From Exiguobacterium sp. s48 (GTDB lineage: Bacteria; Bacillota; Bacilli; Exiguobacteriales; Exiguobacteriaceae): a stretch of DNA of 64,000 nt. The translations under genes were made by a program, and so were the position numbers. The stretch covers positions 124,001-188,000 of the forward strand of contig NZ_JACSKC010000003.1 of NCBI RefSeq assembly GCF_018617395.1. Reading direction: 5' to 3'. Below are positions 32,978-42,212 of the stretch, one piece after another. Each line of letters begins with the position of its first letter. Position 1 is the first letter of the stretch. The notes beneath the pieces are model-generated. The model did no database searches. It was not told the DNA's origin and worked only from the letters and a program-made list of their open reading frames with translations.

Positions 32978-34332
32978 GACAATAGCTCCTTTAAGCGATG
33001 ACGCATTAATTTTCCGTTCGCATTTCGTGGTAGGTTCGGTACACGGTGAATGGCAATCGGATGCTTGTATTTGGCCAACTGGGAGTTGAGCATTTCCTGC
33101 ATCTCGGTCGGGTCATAAGTACCGACGACGAAAGCGACGGGCACTTCTCCCCAAGTCGGATGCGCTTGTTTCGTGACGCCGACATCTTGAACACCGGCAC
33201 AACGTAACATGGCGGCTTCAATTTCAGCGGGGTATACATTTTCGCCACCTGAAATAATGAGATCACTTCGCCGGTCGTGTACATAGAGATAACCATCCTG
33301 CATCGTTCCGAGGTCACCCGTCTGCCAAAAACCATCGGGTGTCCAAGTGTCTGATTCAGGTTGTTCGAAGTACCCCTTCGTCACCGTCGGACCTTTCACT
33401 TCAATCTCACCGTCTTGATTGATGCGAATCACTGTCGGCGGAATGGGGCGACCACTCGAACCGATATGTGAGAGTGCTTCGCTCGGAAGTAGCGTGGCGA
33501 CTTGAGAGCATGTTTCAGTCATACCGTATGTTTGCGCAACAGGTAACTGTCGTCGTTCCGCTTCTTCTAGTAACGGACGAGGGACGGGACCACCACCGAC
33601 GAGCAATGTACGAAGATGATATCGCGCTAGTCCTGCATCGAGTAGTCGTTGCAGCATGATGGAGACGAGAGACAGTTGTGTGATTCCTTCCGTCCGAATC
33701 AAGTCAAGCGTCCGATTGACATCAAATCGTGGTTCTACGTAGAGTGTCGAACCGATGATGGCACTCCGATATACTTGTGACAGTCCACTCATGTGAAATA
33801 GGGGAGTCACCACTAACATACGGTCAGATGCGTGATAGTCTAGATGTGACTCGGCAGCGCGTGCGCTAGCAAGATGATTGCCATACGTCTGTTGCACCGC
33901 TTTGGCCCGCCCCGTCGTACCGGATGTGAACATGAGAGACATCGTGTCATTTTCTTTCCACTCATGTGTCACAGTGAAACCTGAACGCGCCCGACGTGTC
34001 ACTAAAAGTTGTGTGAGCGGCAAATCAATCTCGTCATCGACGAGAAGCAAATCGACTCTTGCTGTATTTAACTGAGTGCGTACTTCCTCTAAGGTCAATC
34101 GTGTGTTCAGCGGCACGATGACTTTACCAAGCAGGTGCACGGCATGGACGGCGATGACGTAATCTTTGCTGTTTTGAGCGAAGATGCCGATTCTCTCGGA
34201 AGTGGGTACCTGTTCATGGATATATTGGGCAAGTTGCAAGCTCTCGGCACGTAATGTTCCCCATGTCAATCTTTCCTCGCTTGTTACGAGTGCAATCTGT
34301 GATGCCGGATGTTGATGAATCCATTCATACAT
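32974..34332 (-). CDS. menE: o-Succinylbenzoate-CoA ligase
   Basis: 452 residues of the acyl-AMP-forming ligase family. P-loop MFTSGTTGRAKAV, QTYGMTETC, TGDLG and the C-terminal Lys in ANGKLMRHR. Makes o-succinylbenzoyl-CoA for MenB. Reading frame opens five codons earlier (TTG), inside the GGAGG; ATG 34332 is used. A terminator hairpin sits between menB and this gene, ending directly on its ribosome-binding site. Confidence 0.93.
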   Translation of the reverse strand: MYEWIHQHPASQIALVTSEERLTWGTLRAESLQLAQYIHEQVPTSERIGIFAQNSKDYVIAVHAVHLLGKVIVPLNTRLTLEEVRTQLNTARVDLLLVDDEIDLPLTQLLVTRRARSGFTVTHEWKENDTMSLMFTSGTTGRAKAVQQTYGNHLASARAAESHLDYHASDRMLVVTPLFHMSGLSQVYRSAIIGSTLYVEPRFDVNRTLDLIRTEGITQLSLVSIMLQRLLDAGLARYHLRTLLVGGGPVPRPLLEEAERRQLPVAQTYGMTETCSQVATLLPSEALSHIGSSGRPIPPTVIRINQDGEIEVKGPTVTKGYFEQPESDTWTPDGFWQTGDLGTMQDGYLYVHDRRSDLIISGGENVYPAEIEAAMLRCAGVQDVGVTKQAHPTWGEVPVAFVVGTYDPTEMQEMLNSQLAKYKHPIAIHRVPNLPRNANGKLMRHRLKELLS

Positions 34333-34345
34333 ATGTGTAACCTCC

Positions 34346-34373
34346 AAAAAAAGAGTAGCGGAATCGCTACTCT
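34346..34373 (-). terminator. Intercistronic terminator between menB and menE
   Basis: Minus strand: AGAGTAGCG (34373-34365), loop ATTC, CGCTACTCT (34360-34352), then a run of seven T (34352-34346) directly followed by the menE GGAGG. Confidence 0.85.
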
Positions 34374-34383
34374 CTCAACAAAA

Positions 34384-35208
34384 TTAAGGGAAACGTGGAA
34401 ATTGACCGAAGTCAGGATCACGTTTTTCTTTGAACGCATCGCGTCCTTCTTTCGCTTCATCCGTTGTGTAGTAGAGAAGCGTTGCATCTCCAGCGAGTTG
34501 CTGAAGGCCAGCAAGACCGTCTGTGTCTGCGTTCATCGCTGCTTTCAAGAAGCGAAGTGCAGTCGGTGAGTGTTGTAAGATTTCTTGGCACCACTTGACT
34601 GTTTCTGCTTCGAGTTGATCGAGAGGGACGACGGTGTTGACGAGTCCCATTTCGAGTGCTTCTTGCGCATCGTACTGGCGACAGAGGTACCAGATTTCAC
34701 GAGCTTTCTTATGACCGATGATGCGTGCTAAGTAACCAGAACCATATCCTGCATCGAACGAACCGACTTTAGGACCTGTTTGTCCGAAGCGAGCGTTGTC
34801 CGCTGCAATCGTTAAGTCACATACGACGTGAAGGACATGCCCTCCGCCGATTGCGAAACCTGCGACCATGGCGATGACCGGTTTTGGAATGACGCGAATG
34901 AGGCGTTGAAGGTCGAGGACATTCAAGCGCGGGATTTCATCTTCCCCGACGTATCCGCCATGCCCACGAACTTTTTGGTCTCCACCTGAACAGAATGCCT
35001 TTTCGCCTTCACCCGTCAAGATGATGACGCCGACTTCTTTGTCGTCACGTGCGCGTGCGAATGCGTCAATCAATTCATTGACCGTCAACGGACGGAACGC
35101 GTTGCGTACCTCAGGACGGTTGATGGTGATTTTAGCAATCCCATTCCATGTCTCATATTTAATGTCTTCATACGTACGGACCGATGTCCAGTTCGCTACT
35201 GATTCCAT
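34384..35208 (-). CDS. menB: 1,4-Dihydroxy-2-naphthoyl-CoA synthase
   Basis: 274 residues of the crotonase family. [10 protein letters not shown] and [20 protein letters not shown] form the oxyanion hole and active site; the C-terminus ends in the typical [22 protein letters not shown]. Closes the naphthoquinone ring. ATG 35208 lies one base after the menH stop; its ribosome-binding GGGGG is inside the end of menH, so the two are translationally coupled. Confidence 0.96.
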   Translation of the reverse strand: MESVANWTSVRTYEDIKYETWNGIAKITINRPEVRNAFRPLTVNELIDAFARARDDKEVGVIILTGEGEKAFCSGGDQKVRGHGGYVGEDEIPRLNVLDLQRLIRVIPKPVIAMVAGFAIGGGHVLHVVCDLTIAADNARFGQTGPKVGSFDAGYGSGYLARIIGHKKAREIWYLCRQYDAQEALEMGLVNTVVPLDQLEAETVKWCQEILQHSPTALRFLKAAMNADTDGLAGLQQLAGDATLLYYTTDEAKEGRDAFKEKRDPDFGQFPRFP

Positions 35209-35209
35209 T

Positions 35210-35989
35210 TTAAATACCCCCTAAAATCAATTTCTTTATTATTGTACCAAACTCTGGTGCATTCTCGATATGAGGAGCATGCCCCGCATTTGAAATTTCA
35301 TAAATTTTAAGATCAGACCGTTCTTCCTGCATCTGTCGCGCAATCGCGTTGAACTTATGATCTTCTGCTCCGACAATCAAATCGGTACGAGGAAGATGCT
35401 CTAGGGCGCCCCATAGCGATGGCATATGACCCGTTCCGATAGCTCGCAAACTGTTCGCAAGAGCAGTTGGGTCTTGTGCGAGACGGTCCTTTCGAAGTGC
35501 ATGCTTCATTTCTTCTGTTTGTCGCCAAAGCGGAAGGTTCTCCCATCGCTTGACGAAAGCAACGAGTCCTTCGGTTTCGATGAAGCGAGCGAGTTCTTCG
35601 TCTTGACGTCGGCGAGCTGACCGTTCTTTTGAAGAACGGAGGCCGGGTGTCGTACTGATCCCGATGACATGTTCGACGCGCTTGTCGCATGCGGCGAGCG
35701 TTAATGCGATCCGACCACCGAGTGAATACCCGACGACCGTCCATGGACGGTCGTCTAAATCGAGTAGGCGTGAAAGGTCCTTCACTTGTTGACTCATTGT
35801 CGAACGGCAGACAGTAGGATGTTCCGTTGACCCATGTTGAAGGAGTGAAGGGGATACGGAGCGGATCGGCATCGCAGGCAGCCAATCAATCCAGTGACTA
35901 GTTCCCGTAAACCCGTGTAGGAACAGCACTGGTTTGCCTTCTCCTTGAACAGTTACCTCGTAGCGGACGCCTCTCAAGTCGATATTCAT
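35210..35989 (-). CDS. menH: 2-Succinyl-6-hydroxy-2,4-cyclohexadiene-1-carboxylate synthase
   Basis: 259-residue alpha/beta hydrolase. Oxyanion LHGFTGT near residue 24, nucleophile elbow GYSLGGR and the closing catalytic His ([12 protein letters not shown]). Catalyses pyruvate elimination to SHCHC, between MenD and MenC. Between menD (4-bp overlap) and menB (1-bp gap). Confidence 0.92.
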   Translation of the reverse strand: MNIDLRGVRYEVTVQGEGKPVLFLHGFTGTSHWIDWLPAMPIRSVSPSLLQHGSTEHPTVCRSTMSQQVKDLSRLLDLDDRPWTVVGYSLGGRIALTLAACDKRVEHVIGISTTPGLRSSKERSARRRQDEELARFIETEGLVAFVKRWENLPLWRQTEEMKHALRKDRLAQDPTALANSLRAIGTGHMPSLWGALEHLPRTDLIVGAEDHKFNAIARQMQEERSDLKIYEISNAGHAPHIENAPEFGTIIKKLILGGI

Positions 35990-37635
35990 GCTTCATTTTC
36001 CGTGATGAGGCGAGCGCAAACGGATTGTGTCCATTCTCGATGTGTGATGACATTCTGCTCGCGATTCGATGGGAATTCAATCAAGTGAATGCCATCTTCA
36101 ACTGCTGCTTGAATGTCATCGGGCCGTTCAATCAAACGATAGGTCAAACCGTACGTCTCCGCAAATCCACGAATATTTAAATCGAGTGGTGTCCCGAACA
36201 AATCTTCGAATAGCTGAGCGTCAACTGAAGCCTGCGGTAAAAAGGAGAAGATTCCTCCGCCATTGTTATTCGAAATGACGACAGAAAATTTTCCGGGGTG
36301 ATGCTTCAATAGTTGGAGTGCATTGCTATCATGATAGAATGCCAAATCACCAATAAGTAGAGCGGCTTGGGTCGTGTCATAACAACTGCCGAGCGCGCTC
36401 GATATCACACCGTCAATCCCATTTGCGCCTCGATTGGCGAGGACATGAACTGGTTTTCCGGCTGATAATGTCGTATCGACATCGCGAATTGGCATACTGT
36501 TACTGACAAAAAGTCGTTCGATTGACGTATCAAGTAATCGTTTCGTCAATTCCGCTTCTCCTTGAAGGGAAGCTTTTGCTGACTCGGCGATACCTTCGAA
36601 GAGACGTAGTCGTTCGATATAATGTGGTTTATTGATTGATTCAATAAGTGGTAAAAAGTCGAGCGCGTCTCCATAACAGATGGTCGCGTGGCTACTCGGG
36701 TCACGGTAAGAACCGGGTTCTTCGACCACAAGTTGGTCAGCCGAAGACATCCATTGATTGAACCGCTTGGAAACGGGTGCGGCACCGAAGCGGATGAATA
36801 CATCGGGTAACCAGTCGGCACGATGCTCACTTGCGAGCCACGTGTCATAGTTCGTCAAGACATCATCAAAACGCCGCATATCGCTAAGTGGATCGGCGAA
36901 AATCGGAATGTTATGTTCCGTCGCGAATTCATATATTCCTTCTTGCCATGTTGACGGTGTAGATGGCCCGACGACGAAAGCGAGTTGTTTTTGGTGTGTC
37001 CGTTCTGAAAAGAGATCACGGTCGGCACGTGTCGGACGAACGCGCTGCCTTTCTCGTGTAATTGGTTCACCTTTTAGAATTTGCTTTAAGTATTCAAGGT
37101 CTGGAAGCAATGGTTCTCGGAACGGGACATTTAAATGAACCGGTCCCATCGGAGCCTGCATGGCAACACTTGTGAACCGGGTGACCGTCTGTTGCATGAA
37201 TGAGAGCGTCACTTCTTCCGGAACGGGGAGGTCGAGGCTCATTTTTACCTGTTCGCCGTATAACCTGACTTGATTGATTGTCTGGGGTGCCCCGACATTT
37301 CGGAGTTCATGCGGTCGGTCGGTCGTGAGAACGATGAGCGGTAGCTGAGAAATATACGCTTCCGTCACGGCCGAGTAATAATTCGTCGCGGCTGTACCGC
37401 TCGTGCAAATGAGTGCGACAGGACGGACAGTGTCCGTTGAACGTGTCAGACCGAGCGCGAAAAATGCGGCAGAACGCTCGTCAACGATGATGTGATGACG
37501 AAGATGAGGGTGTAGATAAGCTGCCACAGCGAGCGGGGTCGAACGAGAACCCGGGCTGATGACTACATCCTTCACACCGGATTCAACTAGTCGATTCACC
37601 ATAGACGCCACCCATTCGGTCAACATCTTATTCAT
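35986..37635 (-). CDS. menD: SEPHCHC synthase (MenD)
   Basis: 549 residues; a thiamine-diphosphate enzyme joining isochorismate and 2-oxoglutarate. The conserved Glu is in VDERSAAFFALG; the ThDP/Mg motif is GDLAFYHDSNAL...NNNGGGIF. Frame opens ten codons earlier, but AAGGAGG precedes ATG 37635. Overlaps menF by 8 bp. Confidence 0.95.
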   Translation of the reverse strand: MNKMLTEWVASMVNRLVESGVKDVVISPGSRSTPLAVAAYLHPHLRHHIIVDERSAAFFALGLTRSTDTVRPVALICTSGTAATNYYSAVTEAYISQLPLIVLTTDRPHELRNVGAPQTINQVRLYGEQVKMSLDLPVPEEVTLSFMQQTVTRFTSVAMQAPMGPVHLNVPFREPLLPDLEYLKQILKGEPITRERQRVRPTRADRDLFSERTHQKQLAFVVGPSTPSTWQEGIYEFATEHNIPIFADPLSDMRRFDDVLTNYDTWLASEHRADWLPDVFIRFGAAPVSKRFNQWMSSADQLVVEEPGSYRDPSSHATICYGDALDFLPLIESINKPHYIERLRLFEGIAESAKASLQGEAELTKRLLDTSIERLFVSNSMPIRDVDTTLSAGKPVHVLANRGANGIDGVISSALGSCYDTTQAALLIGDLAFYHDSNALQLLKHHPGKFSVVISNNNGGGIFSFLPQASVDAQLFEDLFGTPLDLNIRGFAETYGLTYRLIERPDDIQAAVEDGIHLIEFPSNREQNVITHREWTQSVCARLITENEA

Positions 37636-39016
37636 GTGGGCTGCCTCCTTGGTCGTGCGAATCAAACTGCAGTGCTTGTTTGATTGGACTCATTTTCATT
37701 TCTGTTTCTTCGAGCTCTTGTTCTAGGACAGAGTCTTTGACGATGCCGCCTCCTGCATAAAGCGCAACGAACTGATGTTGAACGAGCGCGGAGCGGATGG
37801 CGACGATAAATTCTCCATCCCCTTCATTGTCAATCCAACCAAAGGGAGAACCGTACCATCCGCGGTCGAAGCGCTCGACTTCACGAAGCAATCGGACCGA
37901 TGTCCGCTTCGGTGACCCGCCGAGTGCAGGCGTCGGATGTAAGGCTTCCGCCAATGACAACAGCGAGGCGTTCGTTTCAAGTATCGCCTCAATTGGTGTG
38001 TGCAGATGGAACACAGAGCGATTCGCAAGGATTTGTGGGGTCTCGCTCGTTTGAATCGGTGCCGTGTACGGTGTCAATGCTTGTTTAATATCTTTCACGA
38101 CAATCTGATGCTCTTCTCGGTTTTTGGCATCATTCAATAGGTACTCTTTCGCGAGGTCGGCTTCAATTTCGGTTTTTGGACGTTTGATTGTGCCGGCGAT
38201 TGCTGCGGTGTGGAGGTGCAAACCTTCTTTTTGAATCAATCGCTCAGGTGTTGCTCCGAAGAACCCGATGTCCCGCTTCGGTTGATATAAGTAGATGTAA
38301 CTCGACTCCTGGTGGTCTGCTAAGTGTTTTAAACTTTTAGCAAACGGAAAGGCACCTTCAGAGCGTTGATAAATTTCTTCTCGGGCAATGACTAGCTTTT
38401 CCACTCGCTCTTCTTCAATCAATTGTTTCGCTTGTTGAAAACTCGATTTATAATGATCGATTCCATCCTTTACTTTCGAATAAGATGGCGTGGATTCTTC
38501 AGATGGGCGAAGCAGATTAAATTGAGCCAATTGATCGGCCAATTGGATTAAATACTGTTCGACCGATTGTTTTGAAGAAACGAGGGTGGCGACGGTCATC
38601 GTGTGTCGATCTTTGTAACGACGGTATAGAAATTTTGGGACGACGAGTGATGCCTCCCCAAAGGCATCCCACATGCTCTTTTGTGGTCGCATAAACGTGT
38701 CGAATGAAAATCCGGCAAACGCATAGATTTTGGCATCGACGTCTCGTCGATGTAAACTCCAATCGTACTGAAGTCGCTGAAAGCGCTCAGGTCCAGAAGC
38801 GCTCAAGACGAGCGCATCCCCGCAACCAAGCATCTCAAGTGTGCGGTCCGGTGTCATGAAGTAATAGTGAGACGTATCGGTGTTCTGGATGATTTGGAAA
38901 GCATCGAACGCCGAAACCTCCCATGTGTAGGCTGCTAGGACAGGTCGCTGCCAAGCACGCGCCCGTTTATGGGCTTGTTCGATTCGTTGTTTTATATGTG
39001 TTTGAGTATCTGGCAT
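37628..39016 (-). CDS. menF: Isochorismate synthase
   Basis: 462 residues of the chorismate-binding family. Lys in LVIAREEIY and the block AAIAGTIKRPKTE, then HPTPALGGSPK and a C-terminal YAGGGIVKDS with Glu clusters holding Mg2+. First enzyme of menaquinone synthesis. First gene of menFDHBEC; ATG 39016 with GGAGG 10 nt upstream. Divergent from menA. Confidence 0.95.
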   Translation of the reverse strand: MPDTQTHIKQRIEQAHKRARAWQRPVLAAYTWEVSAFDAFQIIQNTDTSHYYFMTPDRTLEMLGCGDALVLSASGPERFQRLQYDWSLHRRDVDAKIYAFAGFSFDTFMRPQKSMWDAFGEASLVVPKFLYRRYKDRHTMTVATLVSSKQSVEQYLIQLADQLAQFNLLRPSEESTPSYSKVKDGIDHYKSSFQQAKQLIEEERVEKLVIAREEIYQRSEGAFPFAKSLKHLADHQESSYIYLYQPKRDIGFFGATPERLIQKEGLHLHTAAIAGTIKRPKTEIEADLAKEYLLNDAKNREEHQIVVKDIKQALTPYTAPIQTSETPQILANRSVFHLHTPIEAILETNASLLSLAEALHPTPALGGSPKRTSVRLLREVERFDRGWYGSPFGWIDNEGDGEFIVAIRSALVQHQFVALYAGGGIVKDSVLEQELEETEMKMSPIKQALQFDSHDQGGSPHE

Positions 39017-39135
39017 AAAAGAAAAGCCTCCTCAATCCGATAGAATTCTCACTCTTTAGTGTATCACGAGTTCCCGACTCACCTGTCTATGAAATGCTCG
39101 AGAAATTGTAAGGAATGCGAGATGTCGGGCTGACG

Positions 39136-39165
39136 TTGACAGATTTTTTCATCGAGACGTAAACT
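39136..39165 (+). promoter_or_regulatory. SigA promoter of menA
   Basis: TTGACA (39136-39141), 18-bp spacer, TAAACT (39160-39165). The start codon follows only 20 bp later, with GGGAGGGA in between. Confidence 0.65.
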
Positions 39166-39184
39166 AACGTAGGGAGGGAAAGAA

Positions 39185-40084
39185 ATGAAACAGAAATCAA
39201 AGGGTGCATATTGGCGAATGATTCGCCCGCATACCCTGACAGCTAGCTTTATTCCGGTATTGCTCGGGACGTTCATCGTCCTCGATCAAACGGAACTGAA
39301 GTGGGGACTCTTTCTCGCCATGTTAGTGGCGTCTGTCCTCATTCAAATCGCGACGAACTTATTTAACGAGTATTATGATTATAAGCGCGGACTTGATCAT
39401 GAAGGTTCTATCGGAATCGGTGGCTCTATCGTTCGGGATGGATTCACACCTCAACAAGTGTTGACAATTGCCCTTAGCATGTATGCCATCTCCGCATTAC
39501 TCGGACTCTATATCGCAGCTTCTACGAGTTGGCATCTATTATGGGTCGGAGCGTTGTCGATGCTTGTCGGATACTTGTACACGGGTGGTCCGCTTCCGAT
39601 TGCCTATACACCGTTTGGGGAACTGGTTGCTGGATTATTCATGGGTTATGTCATCATCGGGATTTCCGGCTATATTCAAATGAATACGGTGACAACAGAG
39701 TTGTTACTCGTGTCGTTCCCGATGGCATTGTTGATTGGTGCGATCTTACTTGCGAATAACATTCGTGATTTAGATAACGATAAAGAGAATGGTCGAAAAA
39801 CGATTGCTTGTCTCGTCGGGCATCGGCGTGCGGTATATGTACTTGCCTTATTCTTTATCGCTGCACTAGTCGGAATCATCGTCGCCGTCGTGTATTATGG
39901 AGTCACACCTTGGGTTCTATTGTCACTCTTCACGGTTCCGGTCATGGTAAGAGCCATTCAACAGTTTTGGAAAAAGGCTGAACCGGCGGAATTGATGCCT
40001 GCTATGGCGATGACGGCGAAAGTGAACACGTTGTTCGGGGCGTGGATGGTCATTGGGTTAATCGTATCAAGATTTGTATTGTAA
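39185..40084 (+). CDS. menA: 1,4-Dihydroxy-2-naphthoate polyprenyltransferase
   Basis: 299 residues, about nine membrane helices. Two prenyl-diphosphate Asp motifs: NEYYDYKRGLDH (about 62-73) and NIRDLDNDKENGRKT (about 193-207). Attaches the isoprenoid tail to DHNA at the membrane. Divergent from menF, so the cluster covers isochorismate to demethylmenaquinone except the thioesterase and the final MenG methylation. Confidence 0.95.
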   Translation: MKQKSKGAYWRMIRPHTLTASFIPVLLGTFIVLDQTELKWGLFLAMLVASVLIQIATNLFNEYYDYKRGLDHEGSIGIGGSIVRDGFTPQQVLTIALSMYAISALLGLYIAASTSWHLLWVGALSMLVGYLYTGGPLPIAYTPFGELVAGLFMGYVIIGISGYIQMNTVTTELLLVSFPMALLIGAILLANNIRDLDNDKENGRKTIACLVGHRRAVYVLALFFIAALVGIIVAVVYYGVTPWVLLSLFTVPVMVRAIQQFWKKAEPAELMPAMAMTAKVNTLFGAWMVIGLIVSRFVL

Positions 40085-40101
40085 AAAGGGGAGGCGTTAA
40101 C

Positions 40102-40653
40102 GTGTCAGTCGTAAAAGAAATGCTTGAATTCAATAAACGTTTCGTAGAGGAAAAACAGTACGAGCCGTTCGTATCTGATAAATTTCCGGATAAAAAAATT
40201 GTCATTTTAACGTGTATGGATACGCGTTTGACGGAACTGTTGCCTCAAGCGCTCGGACTCAAGAACGGGGACGCTAAAATCATCAAAAATGCGGGCGCTG
40301 TCTTGTCCCATCCATTCGGTTCGGCAATGCGCTCAATTTTAGTAGCGCTCTATGCACTAGGTGCAGAGGAAGTCGTCGTCGTCGGACATTATGACTGTGG
40401 GATGGCGGCAATCGAACCATCTGTAGTCATTGAAGAGATGGAGCGTCGAGGAATCGATTCACAAACATTGAAGACGTTGAAATCGTCAGGAATGGATTTA
40501 GAACAATGGTTACATGGGTTTGATTCAGTCGAAGAGAATGTCGTTCATTCCATCAACTTGATCAACAATCATCCGTTGCTTCCACCAGGGACAAACGTTC
40601 ATGGATTTGTGATTGATCCAGCGACGGGTCGTCTCGATCCGGTAGAAGTATAA
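40102..40653 (+). CDS. Beta-carbonic anhydrase (YtiB-like)
   Basis: 183 residues. Zinc ligands Cys and Asp in CMDTRL (about 37-39), then His and Cys in GHYDCGM (about 94-98). Converts CO2 and bicarbonate. Short beta-CA of the YtiB group. GTG 40102 follows GGGGAGG (40088-40094); the upstream frame runs inside menA. 17 bp after menA, so perhaps cotranscribed. Confidence 0.9.
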   Translation: MSVVKEMLEFNKRFVEEKQYEPFVSDKFPDKKIVILTCMDTRLTELLPQALGLKNGDAKIIKNAGAVLSHPFGSAMRSILVALYALGAEEVVVVGHYDCGMAAIEPSVVIEEMERRGIDSQTLKTLKSSGMDLEQWLHGFDSVEENVVHSINLINNHPLLPPGTNVHGFVIDPATGRLDPVEV

Positions 40654-40654
40654 G

Positions 40655-40687
40655 AAAAGGGCGCGTTCAGCCGAACGCGCCCTTTTT
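40655..40687. terminator. Bidirectional terminator
   Basis: Perfect 14-bp stem AAAAGGGCGCGTTC (40655-40668) / GAACGCGCCCTTTT (40673-40686), loop AGCC. Confidence 0.95.
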
Positions 40688-40689
40688 TG

Positions 40690-41646
40690 TTACCCATACG
40701 TATTCGTCGGGATGTCATCGTAATTGTCTTCTGCTTTTTGTTCTTTCGCTTTCTTTTTGTTCTTTTTAAAGTCACGTTCGTATTCTTGCTCACTCGGTGT
40801 TTTGAAGAAACGCATCCACGTTGCATTGATCTCAGAACCGATGAGAATAATCATCCCGGTGAGTTGCAACCAGAGCAACGTGACGATGATTCCACCAAGG
40901 GACCCATACGTCGAATCATAGCTCCCGAAGTTTGAAACGTACAAACTAAATCCGAGGGAGACGAGTTGCCATCCGATGACGCCAAAAATGGCGCCAGGAA
41001 TCGTACTTTTCCAAAAGACGTGTTGTTGTGGAGATACTTTATAAAAAATCGAAAGTGTCAAAATCAAGACGACGGTTGTCAGAACATATCGGAATACGTT
41101 AATCATCATTTCTTCGGCCCCGGTAATGTTGACGGGTAAGTATTCAGTGACGAACGAGATGATTTGAGATCCGAATACGTTTGAGAGAATGAGTAACAGC
41201 ATCCCGATCCCTAATAAAATCGTCAATCCGAGGGCAAGTCCCTTCTTCACGAAAAAATTGCGTTCATTGTCTTCCCCGTAGGCGTGAAGTGAAGTGGTGA
41301 TCAGGCGGTCAACCCCTTTTGAGGCGGACCAAATGGCCAAAATCGCACCGAGTGACAAGAGACCGCCACGTGGTTCGCCAATCGCTTCGAAAATACCGGT
41401 TAAAAATTCGGAAGCGGCTGAGCCTGGTGCTAAATCGTTTAATTGATTTTGAAAGGACTCTTGTGAGATTTCAAAAAAAGATAAGAGTGCCAAAATAAAA
41501 ATGATTCCCGGGAAAATCGATAAAAACCAAAAGAATGCGAGAGTAGCCCCGTAGTCTTGTACATCATGCTCTTTAAAGCGTCGGAATAACTCCTTCGCGA
41601 AAGAGAGCCAATTCTTCTTTTCTTTTACTTCCGTCATTGCCATCAT
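40690..41646 (-). CDS. YihY/BrkB-family inner membrane protein
   Basis: 318 residues with six hydrophobic segments and the family's signature stretches (DYGATLAFFWFLSIFPGIIFI; YGSLGGIIVTLLWLQLTGMIILIGSEINA). The C-terminal tail is highly basic. Family members are poorly understood; old annotation as RNase BN is wrong. ATG 41646 after AGGAGGG. Confidence 0.9.
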   Translation of the reverse strand: MMAMTEVKEKKNWLSFAKELFRRFKEHDVQDYGATLAFFWFLSIFPGIIFILALLSFFEISQESFQNQLNDLAPGSAASEFLTGIFEAIGEPRGGLLSLGAILAIWSASKGVDRLITTSLHAYGEDNERNFFVKKGLALGLTILLGIGMLLLILSNVFGSQIISFVTEYLPVNITGAEEMMINVFRYVLTTVVLILTLSIFYKVSPQQHVFWKSTIPGAIFGVIGWQLVSLGFSLYVSNFGSYDSTYGSLGGIIVTLLWLQLTGMIILIGSEINATWMRFFKTPSEQEYERDFKKNKKKAKEQKAEDNYDDIPTNTYG

Positions 41647-41707
41647 AAAACCCTCCTGACTCGGTCGTTAAAAAACGTTTCCCGAATTCGGGTGAGGATA
41701 CACCTGA

Positions 41708-42145
41708 TTAATCTTCAGACAACGTCAAATCGTAAAATCGTGTCTCGGATGAGGCGAGTTTTTCAGCGAGTGACGGTGGGCGAACCGGGAGGTGGGGAAG
41801 AGCCGACCGTTTAATCCACATCGGGGTGTAGGAACCGTTCGTTTGCTCTTCTTGGAATTCTTCGCCCGTACCTGTTCCGAATTCGCCACCGGTTATCTTC
41901 GCCCAATAGTAAGGATTTAATTCGTTGTTGAATGCGACGTAAGCAGCGACCCCTTCTAATTCCACATGAACACCAAGCTCTTCGAATGCTTCGCGAATCG
42001 CCGTTTCTTCTGTCGTATGTCCATATTCCACGCCACCACCCGGAAAGACGTAGTATAAGACGTTTTCTTTTTCACGCCGGATTAAAGCAACTTCATCCTG
42101 ATCATTCGTTAAAATGACTGCACTTCTTAATTTCGTTCGAACCAC
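41708..42145 (-). CDS. Nudix hydrolase
   Basis: 145 residues with the Nudix box GGGVEYGHTTEETAIREAFEELG (G-x5-E-x7-REVxEELG-like, the REUxEE part reads REAFEELG). Hydrolyses a nucleoside diphosphate linked to another group; the substrate is unknown. The frame begins far upstream (42244), inside the end of the PfkB gene; GTG 42145 has AAAGGA 9 nt ahead and is the better start. Confidence 0.85.
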   Translation of the reverse strand: MVRTKLRSAVILTNDQDEVALIRREKENVLYYVFPGGGVEYGHTTEETAIREAFEELGVHVELEGVAAYVAFNNELNPYYWAKITGGEFGTGTGEEFQEEQTNGSYTPMWIKRSALPHLPVRPPSLAEKLASSETRFYDLTLSED

Positions 42146-42178
42146 TGAAATCGTTCCTTTCGTTCCTGTAAATTTGCA

Positions 42179-42208
42179 CAAAACGCATCGACGATTCGCC
42201 GATGCGTT
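42179..42208 (-). terminator. Weak terminator after the PfkB gene
   Basis: Minus strand: AACGCATCG and CGATGCGTT form a 9-bp stem, followed by only TT beyond the stem. It lies between the PfkB and Nudix genes. Confidence 0.6.
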
Positions 42209-42212
42209 CAAC

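Noticed and set aside
35355-35885. 176-residue minus-strand ORF inside menH
   Set aside because: Other-frame shadow of menH with Arg/Ser-rich composition and no ribosome-binding site.
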